Shown here: positions 51,911-60,703 of the stretch, piece after piece | Position numbering within the stretch: position 1 is the first letter of the stretch | Layout of the letters: every line of letters starts with the position of its first letter | DNA from: Elusimicrobiota bacterium | GTDB taxonomy: Bacteria > Elusimicrobiota > Elusimicrobia > Elusimicrobiales > UBA9959 | Assembly (NCBI GenBank): GCA_012517285.1 | Contig: JAAYVG010000014.1 | Span: 26,040 to 90,039 of the forward strand | DNA length: 64,000 nucleotides | Reading direction: 5' to 3' | Program-made: the position numbers and the translations under genes | Notes under the pieces: model-generated | What the model saw: only the letters and a program-made list of their open reading frames with translations | Told to the model about the DNA's origin: nothing | Databases searched by the model: none

Positions 51911-53071
51911 ATGCCATCAAAAGTATTAATAGTTGACGATGATGCTCATCTCAGAGAGACACTTCATGACCTTCTCGAGATGGAAGGCTATGAGGTTTTT
52001 GAGGCTGCAAGTGGGGCTGAGGCTATGAGCCTTGTTGCATCTGATTTTTACCATGTTATCTTGATGGATTTTAATTTAACTGATAAAACAGGCATAGAGG
52101 TGATAAAGGATATAAGAAAGCTTAACAAGGACAGTCAGATTCTTATGATGACTGCCCACGCTTCACTTGATACAGCTGTCAGGGCAATACAGGAGTCGGT
52201 GTATGACTTCCTTATAAAACCAGTGGATTTTAATTATCTGAGAAATGCTATAAGAAGGGCTGAGGACAAGCTGAGGCTTGAGCAGGAGAATGAAAGATTG
52301 TTGAGGGTTTTACAGGAACAGAACAAGGAGCTTGACAGACTCAACAATATGAAATCAAAATTTCTTTCTATGGCAAGCCATGATTTATCAAATGCGCTTA
52401 TGACATTGGAGATAAGTTTTGAGATGCTTGCATCCTCCATAAAGGATCCTACTGATGATCAGAAAAAAAAGATGGAGTTTATAAATACAAGCATACAACA
52501 GATAACAAGGCTTGTTGGAGATCTTGTCGATTGGGCATCAATAGAGCAAGGAAAGTTCAGGCTTGAGAAAAATTATTTTGATATGGACAAGCTTGTGGAT
52601 TCGTTGATAGTTGGCCCTAAGGCGAGGGCATCACAAAAAAATATAGATGTGAGTGTAGAAGTAATACCTGATGGATTGAAAATGGTTGCGGCTGATAAAA
52701 GAAGAATAAGTCAGGTCATATTAAATTTGCTCGAAAATGCCATAAGACATACTCAAAGGGATGGACGAATAGTTGTAAGGGTTGAGAAGATGAAGGATGA
52801 GGATGGAGTCTGTGTTAGTGTTATTGACAATGGTGAGGGAATACCTGCAGAAGTCCTTAGCAATCTATTCCAGAGTTTTTATCAGCCGCCAGGTTCAAAG
52901 GCAGGGCACGGAAGATTAGGTCTTGGTCTCTCCATATCAAAGGAAATAGTTCAGTCACATGGCGGAAGAATATGGGTGGAGTCAGAGGGACAGGGAAAGG
53001 GAGCTTCTTTTAAGTTTGTCTTGCCATTTGCGAAAGAGGGAGAGATTGAAAACAAACAAGAAAGCAATTGA
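51911..53071 (+). CDS. Hybrid response regulator-histidine kinase
   Basis: 386 residues. REC domain first (about 4-118): LIVDDDAHLRETL, phospho-Asp in VILMDFNL, TAHAS and FLIKPV. A coiled coil (about 125-150, LEQENERLLRVLQEQNKELD) leads to the HisKA H-box FLSMASHDLSNALMTLE, then HATPase_c with LLENAIRHTQRDG, DNGEGI and GHGRLGLGLSI. No membrane segment, so it is cytoplasmic. Receiver-first kinases often relay signals within a complex. It is followed by a NarL-type regulator gene, the natural partner. Confidence 0.9.
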   Translation: MPSKVLIVDDDAHLRETLHDLLEMEGYEVFEAASGAEAMSLVASDFYHVILMDFNLTDKTGIEVIKDIRKLNKDSQILMMTAHASLDTAVRAIQESVYDFLIKPVDFNYLRNAIRRAEDKLRLEQENERLLRVLQEQNKELDRLNNMKSKFLSMASHDLSNALMTLEISFEMLASSIKDPTDDQKKKMEFINTSIQQITRLVGDLVDWASIEQGKFRLEKNYFDMDKLVDSLIVGPKARASQKNIDVSVEVIPDGLKMVAADKRRISQVILNLLENAIRHTQRDGRIVVRVEKMKDEDGVCVSVIDNGEGIPAEVLSNLFQSFYQPPGSKAGHGRLGLGLSISKEIVQSHGGRIWVESEGQGKGASFKFVLPFAKEGEIENKQESN

Positions 53072-53108
53072 TCTGTGATAATTTTATAATCTGTTTCAGG
53101 AGGTTTTT

Positions 53109-53762
53109 ATGTCAAAGGTAGTAACGGTTCTTTTAGCTGATGATCAGACACTTTTTAGAGAGGGTTTGAAGGATTTGCTTGAGGATGAAAAGGGTATTAA
53201 GGTTGTTGGTGAAGCAAAGACAGGTCCTGAGGCTGTGGAGATGGTCAGAAGGCTCAAGCCTGATGTTGTTCTTATGGATATAAAGATTCCTCTGATGGAT
53301 GGTATTTCAGCAACAAAGATAATAAGAAGTAAATTTCCTGAGACAAATGTGATAATACTTTCAAGCTATGAAGATGAGGCTCATATAACGGAGGCTGTTT
53401 CTGCTGGTGCAAATGGCTATCTTTCAAAGATGCTTCCTGCGAGTGATCTGGTAAATGCACTTAAAACATTTACAAGTGAATCGGTTATGATTCCTCAACC
53501 CATAATGAACAAGCTTATAAATGGATTGAGACAAGGGGTATCAAAGGACTCACCTGAGACACTGACTCAGACTGAAATGAAGGTAATGACGCTCTTGGGC
53601 AAGGGAAAATCAAACAAAGAAATAGCAAGTGAGCTTAACTGCAGTGTGAAAACAGTTAAGAACCATTTAAACAGTATCTTTAACAAGTTGGGTGTTACAA
53701 ACAGGACCGAGGCTGTTATCAAAGCAATTGAAAGAGGTCTTATTTCCACAGATAATCAGTAA
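53109..53762 (+). CDS. NarL/FixJ-family response regulator
   Basis: 217 residues. REC domain (about 5-120) with VLLADDQTLFREGL, phospho-Asp in VVLMDIKIP and LSSYEDE, YLSKML. Then the LuxR-type HTH (about 150-210): TQTEMKVMTLLGKGKSNKEI and SVKTVKNHLNSIFNKLGVTN. Ribosome site AGGAGG. Pairs with the hybrid kinase 38 nt upstream and precedes the pilin gene, which it may control. Confidence 0.92.
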   Translation: MSKVVTVLLADDQTLFREGLKDLLEDEKGIKVVGEAKTGPEAVEMVRRLKPDVVLMDIKIPLMDGISATKIIRSKFPETNVIILSSYEDEAHITEAVSAGANGYLSKMLPASDLVNALKTFTSESVMIPQPIMNKLINGLRQGVSKDSPETLTQTEMKVMTLLGKGKSNKEIASELNCSVKTVKNHLNSIFNKLGVTNRTEAVIKAIERGLISTDNQ

Positions 53763-53806
53763 GGTTATTTTTCTATATTAATATTGAAAATTATGATATT
53801 TAGTGC

Positions 53807-53812
53807 TATATA
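53807..53812 (+). promoter_or_regulatory. Extended -10 box of the pilin gene
   Basis: TGC-TATATA ends 6 nt before ATG 53819. It overlaps TATAAT at 53809-53814. Confidence 0.45.
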
Positions 53813-53818
53813 ATAGAT

Positions 53819-53995
53819 ATGAGGAATAATTCTGCTTTTATAAAAAGAAAGGCTCAGGCAACTGTGGAATATTTGTTGCTTCTTGCTATGGTTGCTGGTG
53901 GGGTTATAATATTTTTTGCGCTTTTTTACAGAAAGATAGTAGGGGTTTTTTTTACAATAGTTGGACTTGTGCTTGGTGCAGGAACACCACAGTAG
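53819..53995 (+). CDS. Flp/class III-type pilin
   Basis: 58 residues: a short basic leader (MRNNSAFIKRKA), then QATVEYLLLLAMVAGGVII and a hydrophobic tail. A cut after Ala12 would leave Gln at +1 and Glu at +5, the class III/Flp prepilin pattern. It is likely the major subunit of a Tad-type pilus. Two further pilus-type genes follow. It is too short for a routine gene finder to call with confidence, but the motif, context and promoter support it. Confidence 0.75.
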   Translation: MRNNSAFIKRKAQATVEYLLLLAMVAGGVIIFFALFYRKIVGVFFTIVGLVLGAGTPQ

Positions 53996-54004
53996 GATTT
54001 ATAT

Positions 54005-55126
54005 ATGAAAAGAAAAGCTCAGTTATTATTGCCATCTGTTTTAGTAATACCATCGCTTTTGATTTTTATCTATCTTCTTTATGAAACCACAAAGCTTTCG
54101 CGCGAGAAAATAAGGACACAGTTTGCTTTGGATTCGGCTGCATTTATACAGATGCAGGATTATACAAACTTTTTAAACAGAACAGCCTATGTCGATGGAG
54201 CATTTCCTTACAGAATATTTAAACAGGAATGGGATTGTAAGACGCAAACTGATTATCTTCAAAGAACTGATGACAATGGAAATGCCTGTCCATATTCAAT
54301 GTTTTATGAAATAGGAGCTTTTCCTGGTTGGAGCGGTGATGTCATAGGTCAGGATCCGAGCGGAAGTGTTTTTGATAACTCTGATAAATGGGAGATAAAG
54401 TATAATGACCAGCCAACAGAGCTTGTAGAGAATCCGCGACAGTCAAATCTTAACACAGCAAACCCTGATTTTGGAGAACAGCTGACATTCATAAACCCTA
54501 AGCAGGCCCAGAAAATTTATATATTCTGGGATCCTTCCGTTAACTATTATAAATTTTATGCTCAGGTTTATCTCACGCTCGGAACAATAGAAGAATCTCA
54601 GTTTGCTGTTTTCCAGAGACTTACGGATAAAATGAATTTTTACAGGAAGTCTTTTTATTTAAATGCTGCCAACCAGAGTTGTCTTGATAACCCGGATAGC
54701 TGTGGCAGTGAGTCTCTTGGGGGCTCTGGTATAAGAAAGTGGAACAGAAACAGCGATGTTAAGTTCCATTATATTAAATCAATAAAGTGGTGGGCTAAGT
54801 ATTATGTTGGAGGGCTTCCTCCTTATGAAATAGCAAAGACTGATCCTCCTATTGAATTTCCTAATCCCGGCATTTTTCAGCTTACTACTGTAGATCCTTC
54901 ACTACTCAAACAGATTGGTATGGGTTATCAGCTTTATCAGCCGGTAGATGCTGGTAAAAATTATTTCAATGTTGATTTTAACTCAAAGGGATGGAAGGAG
55001 TGCTCAGACCAGTCAAAGCCATGTGTGCATTCTGCTATAACCTCTCAGTGCCCAAGTCTTACATCTGGCAATAACTGTCTCTGGCCGAACCCTACCCCTA
55101 AGTATCAGACAAGGCTTTATCCTTAA
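54005..55126 (+). CDS. TadG-like pilus-associated membrane-anchored protein
   Basis: 373 residues. The N-terminus KRKAQLLLPSVLVIPSLLIF is a prepilin-like anchor followed by LLYETTKLSREKIRTQFALD, typical of Tad minor components. The rest is extracytoplasmic, Cys-rich near the end (CPYS, CLDNPDSCG, CSDQSKPC, CPSL, CLWP), suggesting disulfides. No enzymatic motif. Nine nt after the pilin gene. Confidence 0.6.
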   Translation: MKRKAQLLLPSVLVIPSLLIFIYLLYETTKLSREKIRTQFALDSAAFIQMQDYTNFLNRTAYVDGAFPYRIFKQEWDCKTQTDYLQRTDDNGNACPYSMFYEIGAFPGWSGDVIGQDPSGSVFDNSDKWEIKYNDQPTELVENPRQSNLNTANPDFGEQLTFINPKQAQKIYIFWDPSVNYYKFYAQVYLTLGTIEESQFAVFQRLTDKMNFYRKSFYLNAANQSCLDNPDSCGSESLGGSGIRKWNRNSDVKFHYIKSIKWWAKYYVGGLPPYEIAKTDPPIEFPNPGIFQLTTVDPSLLKQIGMGYQLYQPVDAGKNYFNVDFNSKGWKECSDQSKPCVHSAITSQCPSLTSGNNCLWPNPTPKYQTRLYP

Positions 55127-55229
55127 TTTGCGAAGGGAGGACAGAAGTGAGAGGTTAGAAGGCAGAATTTAAAAGAATTACTTATTTATCTGTCTTCTGG
55201 TAACTCTTAACTGTGCGAGGTAGAGTTTT
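55127..55229. other. Gap with repeat-like AGAAGTGAGAGG stretch
   Basis: Sequence of the AGAAGTGAGAGGTTAGAAG and TCTGTCTTCTGGTAAC type; no gene seen. GAGGTAGAG may be the ribosome site of the next gene. Confidence 0.35.
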
Positions 55230-55793
55230 ATGAGAATTGTGTGTGATAAAATAAAAAAAAGGACTTCACAGGCGATGACTGAGGTCGTTCTTTTATTCCC
55301 TGTTTTTATTATAATTCTATTTTTCACTGCTAAAATTTTTGCAGTTCTTGTCCTTATACAGAAGATGGAGATAGCAGCATATTATTCTGCGAGAAGATGG
55401 CAATTGGAATCACATCTATCAACACAGTATGCAAATGGGTGGGATGAAAGCTTTTTGAAAAAGGATATAAAGGACAAGGTGGCAGAATACATTGGTTTTA
55501 ATTCTTCATCTGTTAAAAAATTTTTAAATCTTCAGGACAGTGGTCTTGAGTTAGATGTTCAGAGAACTCAGGTATGGAATGTGGTTACAATAAGGGTTCG
55601 TACAAACCCTGCCGGTATAGCACTGCTTTGCAAATATCCAAAGCAGGCTGTCTGTGTTGATCAGTTTCAGAATAAGTACTGTGATTCAGGTTATGACTAT
55701 ATATGCACAGGTGGTAAGGCTCTTGAGGTTGTTAAGTATGTTCCAAACAGGGATAGGCCTATTGCGTTTGTTTTGCCCGGTTTGCAGGATTGA
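55230..55793 (+). CDS. TadE-like pilus assembly protein
   Basis: 187 residues. KKRTSQAMTEVVLLFPVFII has the TadE form; a cut after Ser would put Gln at +1 and Glu at +5, as in the pilin gene. One membrane anchor (about 20-45) then an extracytoplasmic part with a Cys-rich end (CKYPKQAVCVDQ, CDSGYDYICTGG). Adjacent to the FtsH-like gene. Confidence 0.7.
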   Translation: MRIVCDKIKKRTSQAMTEVVLLFPVFIIILFFTAKIFAVLVLIQKMEIAAYYSARRWQLESHLSTQYANGWDESFLKKDIKDKVAEYIGFNSSSVKKFLNLQDSGLELDVQRTQVWNVVTIRVRTNPAGIALLCKYPKQAVCVDQFQNKYCDSGYDYICTGGKALEVVKYVPNRDRPIAFVLPGLQD

Positions 55794-55801
55794 TACCTTT
55801 T

Positions 55802-57427
55802 ATGCTCTGGTACAGAATAAAATTATTCTTAAAAAAAAATTGGATTGTCATAACTGTAATACTGCTTATTGTCGTATCTATAGTCCTTCCTGTATTTTAT
55901 TTATCAAAGATGGAAGCAAACACCAGAAGATACATAATGGGGATAAATATAGCCTCTATGCCTTGGGCAATTCTTCAAACACTTATATTTGTTGGTTTCT
56001 TGTATCTTCTTCAGTATGGCGGTGGGTTTTCAAGGTTTAAAAAAGCTAAAGTAAAATCTGATAATGTCAATGTAAAGTTTTCAGATATAGTTGGTCTTGA
56101 TGAAGCAAAAAGAGAGGCATGGGAGGTTGTTGAGCTTATAAAAGATAGGAAGAGGGTTAACAAAATAGGTGGCAAGATAATAAAGGGGGTTTTGCTTGTT
56201 GGACCTCCGGGATGTGGTAAAACTATGCTTGCAAAGGCCATAGCAACTGAATCAGATGTGCCACTTTTATCGGTTGCTGGTTCAGAGTTTACAGAGATAT
56301 TTGTTGGTGTTGGTGCGGCAAGGGTGAGAAAACTTTTTTCTGAGGCAAGATATACCGCTCATGCTTATGGAGCTTGTATAATTTTTATAGATGAGTTAGA
56401 GGTCATAGGCAGAAGAAGGATACTTTATGATGCATTTGGTGGTGGATCAGAGACCAACTCAACACAGAATCAGCTTCTTGTGGAGATGGATGGTTTAAGC
56501 GATGATGATGCAAATGTTATAGTTTTTGGGGCTACAAATGCCTATGAAGGAATACTTGATGAAGCCCTTTTAAGGCCTGGCAGATTTGATAGAAAAATAT
56601 TTGTTGGAAAACCAAATCTTATAGAAAGGGAAAAGTTGTTTGGATATTATTTAAGCAAGGTCAAATATGATGCATCTGTTGATATAGCAAGGCTTGCGAG
56701 AAAGGCTGTTTATAAAACTCCTGCTGAAATAGAAAACATTGTAAAAGAATCTGCTCTTATAGCTGTAAGAAATAACAGAGATGTAATAACATATACTGAT
56801 ATAACTCAGGCTATTGAGAGGATAGAGCTTGGGTTTGCACATAAACTCATCATGACACCGAGGGAAAGGGAGATGACGGCATACCATGAGGCTGGTCATC
56901 TGGTTCTGCTTTATCTGACACATCCTGCAAGGGATGTCTTCAAGGTTTCAATACTCAGTCGTGGTTCATCGTTGGGGGTTGTTCACTCAATGCCAAAGGA
57001 AGAGTTGTATACTCAGGATAGGGAGTCATTACTGGCAAGCATAAGGGTTTCACTCGGTGGTTATGTGAGTGAAAAAATAAAATACTCAACAACAAGCGAT
57101 GGAGTGTCATCAGATTTTATAAATGTTACTGAGCTTGCTCATAATATGGTATGGAGACTTGGTATGGGCAACAGCGATTATATAGGAAACTTTACTGTTA
57201 TACCAGAGTCAGAGCTTTCTGATGAGCTTGCTTCAAGGCTTAATATGGAGGCAATAGCTATTGTTCAGAGTGAATCTAAAAATGCAGAGAAGGTTTTAAA
57301 AGATCACTGGGAGATAGTTGAGCATTTCGTAAAACTTCTTCTTGAAAAGGACGAGTTAGAATACGATGATATAGTGGATGTCTTTAAGAAATATGGTATA
57401 AACAGATCCCCTCTTATTGAAGAATAA
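55802..57427 (+). CDS. FtsH-like ATP-dependent zinc protease
   Basis: About 541 residues. Two membrane segments (about 16-32 and 52-72) with a short loop of about 20 residues between them instead of the usual 70-residue periplasmic domain. AAA+ part: GLDEAKREAWEV, Walker A GPPGCGKT, pore loop FVGVGAARVR, Walker B IIFIDELE, second-region LLRPGRFDRKIF. Protease part: zinc site HEAGH and TTSDGVSSDF. ATG 55802 lies 8 nt after the TadE stop; a TTG inside that stop is possible. It is a diverged FtsH inside a pilus locus, so it may clear failed pilus subunits. Confidence 0.85.
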   Translation: MLWYRIKLFLKKNWIVITVILLIVVSIVLPVFYLSKMEANTRRYIMGINIASMPWAILQTLIFVGFLYLLQYGGGFSRFKKAKVKSDNVNVKFSDIVGLDEAKREAWEVVELIKDRKRVNKIGGKIIKGVLLVGPPGCGKTMLAKAIATESDVPLLSVAGSEFTEIFVGVGAARVRKLFSEARYTAHAYGACIIFIDELEVIGRRRILYDAFGGGSETNSTQNQLLVEMDGLSDDDANVIVFGATNAYEGILDEALLRPGRFDRKIFVGKPNLIEREKLFGYYLSKVKYDASVDIARLARKAVYKTPAEIENIVKESALIAVRNNRDVITYTDITQAIERIELGFAHKLIMTPREREMTAYHEAGHLVLLYLTHPARDVFKVSILSRGSSLGVVHSMPKEELYTQDRESLLASIRVSLGGYVSEKIKYSTTSDGVSSDFINVTELAHNMVWRLGMGNSDYIGNFTVIPESELSDELASRLNMEAIAIVQSESKNAEKVLKDHWEIVEHFVKLLLEKDELEYDDIVDVFKKYGINRSPLIEE

Positions 57428-57453
57428 GAAAATTTATCTTTCACTTCTTTATT

Positions 57454-57622
57454 CCCGATTTCCGCATTTTTTAGTTAAAAAAACTTTTCTCATAGGGGAA
57501 TTTTGGGAACACCCCTTTTTCATGGGCACTACACATCGGCCTTACGGACTTTTTGGAAATTCTATCATTAAGAAAAAAAAATTACACATACCTCTTTTTA
57601 TTGAAAAAATGCAGAAATCGGC
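57454..57622. mobile_element. MITE-like element with CCGATTTCCGCATTTTTT ends
   Basis: Ends CCCGATTTCCGCATTTTTT (57454-57472) and AAAAAATGCAGAAATCGGC (57604-57622) are inverted repeats, 17 of 18 matching. Related single ends lie at 36374, 36619, 43951 and 63861. No ORF of note. The gap to 57776 beyond it holds nothing recognisable. Confidence 0.6.
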
Positions 57623-57776
57623 AAGGGACAGATAAGGAAAATCATGACGACAATGGTTTTCTTAACATTTTTGAATGATTTGGCTGCCAACAGGTATTGT
57701 TTGAATGTTTATTAAATTTACACTCATTTTACATTAAATTTAAATGTTCTTTACTTAATTATGCAAAAATATATTT

Positions 57777-58619
57777 ATGAAAAAAACATTTATAATCTTA
57801 ATAGTTTTCGCAGCTAATTTATATTCTGATGATAAATTTTCTCTTAAAGCACATTCTGCAATAGTAAAAGCAAGCATGAATTACATAAATCCTGAACTAA
57901 AAATGGAAGTTAACAAGTATATTGATTTTATACTCACAGGTGCTGGAGAATATAAATCCAATTCCCAATATTCAGAAGATTCCACTAAAGATCTCTTTGA
58001 TGAGATTTATACATGTAAGCCCATTTCCTCAATAGAACATTTTTATGACCCCTATTATCCAAATTATATTCCTTTCTGGAATAAGTGTAAGCCACCATAC
58101 ATAAAATCAAATGCGATTAATAGGGCAAAATATATATATGATTTTGTGATAAAATATTACTTAAAAAATGAAAAATATAAAGCTTATTATTATCTTGGAA
58201 GAGTCTTACATATACTTGCTGATCTATCAGTGCCAGCCCATGCACATTATACGCTTCACCCATTCTGGCCTTTTGATGATAGGTATGAACGTTTTCATAA
58301 GGAGTTAATGCTTAAAGGAGAATATTTTAATAATATAGAGATAATTAGCTATGAAAAATTTGAAGATTATTTTATAAATATTGCAAAGGAGACATATAGA
58401 TATCCAAGCGATTATGAAGATGGTTATAGTGCTGACGGCAAATATTATTATAATAACAGAGGGAAGGTTGATTCTAACGATGGATTTAATTCAACGCTTG
58501 ATAACGAATCTTGTAATTTAATAAGCGAAAGATTAATTCCATTAAGCATATCATATACAACTGGGTTGTTGGAATTTTTCCATAAAGATGTTATGAGGAG
58601 GATTAATGAAAAAAATTAA
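57777..58619 (+). CDS. Secreted zinc-dependent phospholipase C-like protein
   Basis: 280 residues. Signal peptide about 1-17. YLGRVLHILADLSVPAHAHY holds the His/Asp zinc ligands of the PLC/S1-P1 nuclease fold, and a later FHKE adds another. It probably cuts phosphate headgroups from phospholipids. TGC-AAAAAT ends 6 nt before the ATG. It overlaps the alkaline phosphatase gene by 14 nt, so the two likely act in sequence to release phosphate. Confidence 0.72.
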   Translation: MKKTFIILIVFAANLYSDDKFSLKAHSAIVKASMNYINPELKMEVNKYIDFILTGAGEYKSNSQYSEDSTKDLFDEIYTCKPISSIEHFYDPYYPNYIPFWNKCKPPYIKSNAINRAKYIYDFVIKYYLKNEKYKAYYYLGRVLHILADLSVPAHAHYTLHPFWPFDDRYERFHKELMLKGEYFNNIEIISYEKFEDYFINIAKETYRYPSDYEDGYSADGKYYYNNRGKVDSNDGFNSTLDNESCNLISERLIPLSISYTTGLLEFFHKDVMRRINEKN

Positions 58620-59826
58620 ATTACTTATAATAATATCATTTATATGTTTAGGTTCTCTTTATTCAAAACCTAAAAATATAATTATTATGATCGCTGATGG
58701 TATGGGTGTTAATACTATGAGTTTTGGTGATCTTATTTATGATATATCAGAGCTTAAAAAATTTGAAAATTATGGATTTATAAAAACTGCATCAAAGGAA
58801 TCGAAATATCACATAACAGATTCAGCAGCTGCTGGCACTGCAATGAGCTGTGGCCAAAAAACATATAGAGGTATAATATCTATGGATAATAATGGGAAAA
58901 AACTTAAAAGTATTGCTTATTTAGCAAAAGAAAAGAAAAAACTTATTGGCATTATCAGCAATACAAGGATAACCCATGCAACACCTGCCGTTTTTTATGC
59001 AAACAATATAAATAGAGATGATGAGCAGGGTATAGCAAAGCAGATTATATCATCAGAATTTGATCTATTTATGGGAGGAGGATATGAATATATATCAGGG
59101 ATAGAGGATGATATCAAAAAATCAGGATATAATTTGGTAAGGGAAATGGATGAATTAGATAAAATCAAATCTGATAAGATTATTGCTACCTTTTCAAATT
59201 CTCATATGAGCTATGAAATAGAAAGGAATAACACTGAACCATCGCTGAGTGAAATGGCTAATTTTGCTCTCAGATTTTTAAACAGGGGCAAAAATGGTTT
59301 TTTCATGTCAATTGAATCAGGAAGAATAGATCACTGTGAACATTCAAATGATGCACCATGCCTTGCATATGAAATGAAAGAGTTTAAGAAAACACTTGAG
59401 GTTATATTTAATTTTCTATCAAAAAATAAAGATACACTCTTTATACTTCTTGCTGACCATTCTAATGGGGGGCTTTCACTTGGTAGGGATGGAAATCAAA
59501 TATTAAATTTAGATTTATTAACAAGAGCAAAACAATCGTCTGAAACATTTCTAAATTCCCTCAAAAATAATATTTCATATAAGGAATTCTCAAATATATA
59601 TTATAATGTCTATGGGGTTAATATAACAGAAGAGGATTATGAAATTATAAAGGGCAACAATAAATTAGTTCTTGACCCATTGAATAAAGTTGCCAATATA
59701 AAATGGTCTACTGATGAACATGAAGGTAGTTATGTTCCTCTCTGTTCAACAGGTCCGAGCTCAGAAATTTTTAAGGGTATAATGGATATGGATGAGATAG
59801 GTAAAAATTTGTTTAAAATAATTTAA
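58606..59826 (+). CDS. Alkaline phosphatase
   Basis: 406 residues. Signal peptide about 1-20. IIIMIADGMGVNTM holds the first metal ligand Asp; HITDSAAAGTAMSCG the nucleophile Ser; ESGRIDHCEHSNDA and LADHSNGG further ligands; STDEHEGSYVPL the last His. Releases phosphate from organic esters. Overlaps the phospholipase C-like gene by 14 nt. Confidence 0.88.
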   Translation: MKKIKLLIIISFICLGSLYSKPKNIIIMIADGMGVNTMSFGDLIYDISELKKFENYGFIKTASKESKYHITDSAAAGTAMSCGQKTYRGIISMDNNGKKLKSIAYLAKEKKKLIGIISNTRITHATPAVFYANNINRDDEQGIAKQIISSEFDLFMGGGYEYISGIEDDIKKSGYNLVREMDELDKIKSDKIIATFSNSHMSYEIERNNTEPSLSEMANFALRFLNRGKNGFFMSIESGRIDHCEHSNDAPCLAYEMKEFKKTLEVIFNFLSKNKDTLFILLADHSNGGLSLGRDGNQILNLDLLTRAKQSSETFLNSLKNNISYKEFSNIYYNVYGVNITEEDYEIIKGNNKLVLDPLNKVANIKWSTDEHEGSYVPLCSTGPSSEIFKGIMDMDEIGKNLFKII

Positions 59827-59869
59827 AGAGGTAGCCCCCTACTTTTTAAAAAATAAGGAGATAGAAAAA

Positions 59870-60694
59870 ATGGATAATTCTACAATACAATATATTTGTC
59901 ATAAGCTTCGTGTGGATGACCAGTCAAAGGTGGAGATAGAAACAAAGAAAAGATTAACATCAACTTCCGCCACCTCACTAAAAAAATACTTGGATAAAAA
60001 AGATCAGGTAAAGCATATTAAAAGCACAACTTTTATAGATCAATTTTTGGATACGCCAGAATTTGATTTGTTTTACTCCGGCGCCAGTTTACGCATAAGG
60101 TATAAGGGATATGGTTCCAATGTTTATTTGCAGTATAAGGGACATGGTTTTCTGCACAAGGGTATTTTATTTCGTTCAGAGTTTTCATCTGGCAGTATTA
60201 AGGAACTTGTCATAGAGGAAAGTCATCATGATATTATTCATTTCGTAGGCATTGATTTAAAGCATATAATGAAGAATTATTTGCCAAAGGAAATGTCTTC
60301 TGTTATGATAGACCATATTGGTCCATCCATAATAAATCGTATTAAGACCGCACCTATAATCTGTTTTTATCACAAGGAGAAATATATAATAAAGTTTGGT
60401 AATGTTTCATTAGAACCATCACTGGATCATATCAGCGCTTTTCATATTAATAAAGACACTTTTCATTCACTTTCCAACTTTTGGGAATATGAAAATGAAA
60501 TAAAAAGCAAAGATAAAGATTTAAAGAATAAGATTCTTAATATAAACAAGATTTTGAAATTTGATTCTACTCTTTCAAAAAAGTTTTTAATGCAAACAGA
60601 GGTTATGGATAAATATCATCGTGTATTGAGTTGTTTTATGCATATTAAACCTGATTGTTTGGCAACATTTACTGATCCTTTGGAATCTTTGTAA
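59870..60694 (+). CDS. CYTH/VTC-like triphosphate-tunnel protein
   Basis: 274 residues. EIETKKRLT and YSGASLRIRYKGYGSNVYL plus QYKGHGF and RSEFSS are the basic/acidic strand pattern of the CYTH or VTC fold, in which the tunnel binds triphosphate or polyphosphate. The gene is 9 nt before ppk, so a role in polyphosphate binding or turnover is likely. AAGGAG precedes the ATG. I do not see a membrane segment. Confidence 0.65.
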   Translation: MDNSTIQYICHKLRVDDQSKVEIETKKRLTSTSATSLKKYLDKKDQVKHIKSTTFIDQFLDTPEFDLFYSGASLRIRYKGYGSNVYLQYKGHGFLHKGILFRSEFSSGSIKELVIEESHHDIIHFVGIDLKHIMKNYLPKEMSSVMIDHIGPSIINRIKTAPIICFYHKEKYIIKFGNVSLEPSLDHISAFHINKDTFHSLSNFWEYENEIKSKDKDLKNKILNINKILKFDSTLSKKFLMQTEVMDKYHRVLSCFMHIKPDCLATFTDPLESL

Positions 60695-60703
60695 AAGTAA
60701 ACT

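Noticed and set aside
57417-57635. 72-codon open frame after the FtsH-like gene
   Set aside because: Formed by the repeat element at 57454-57622.
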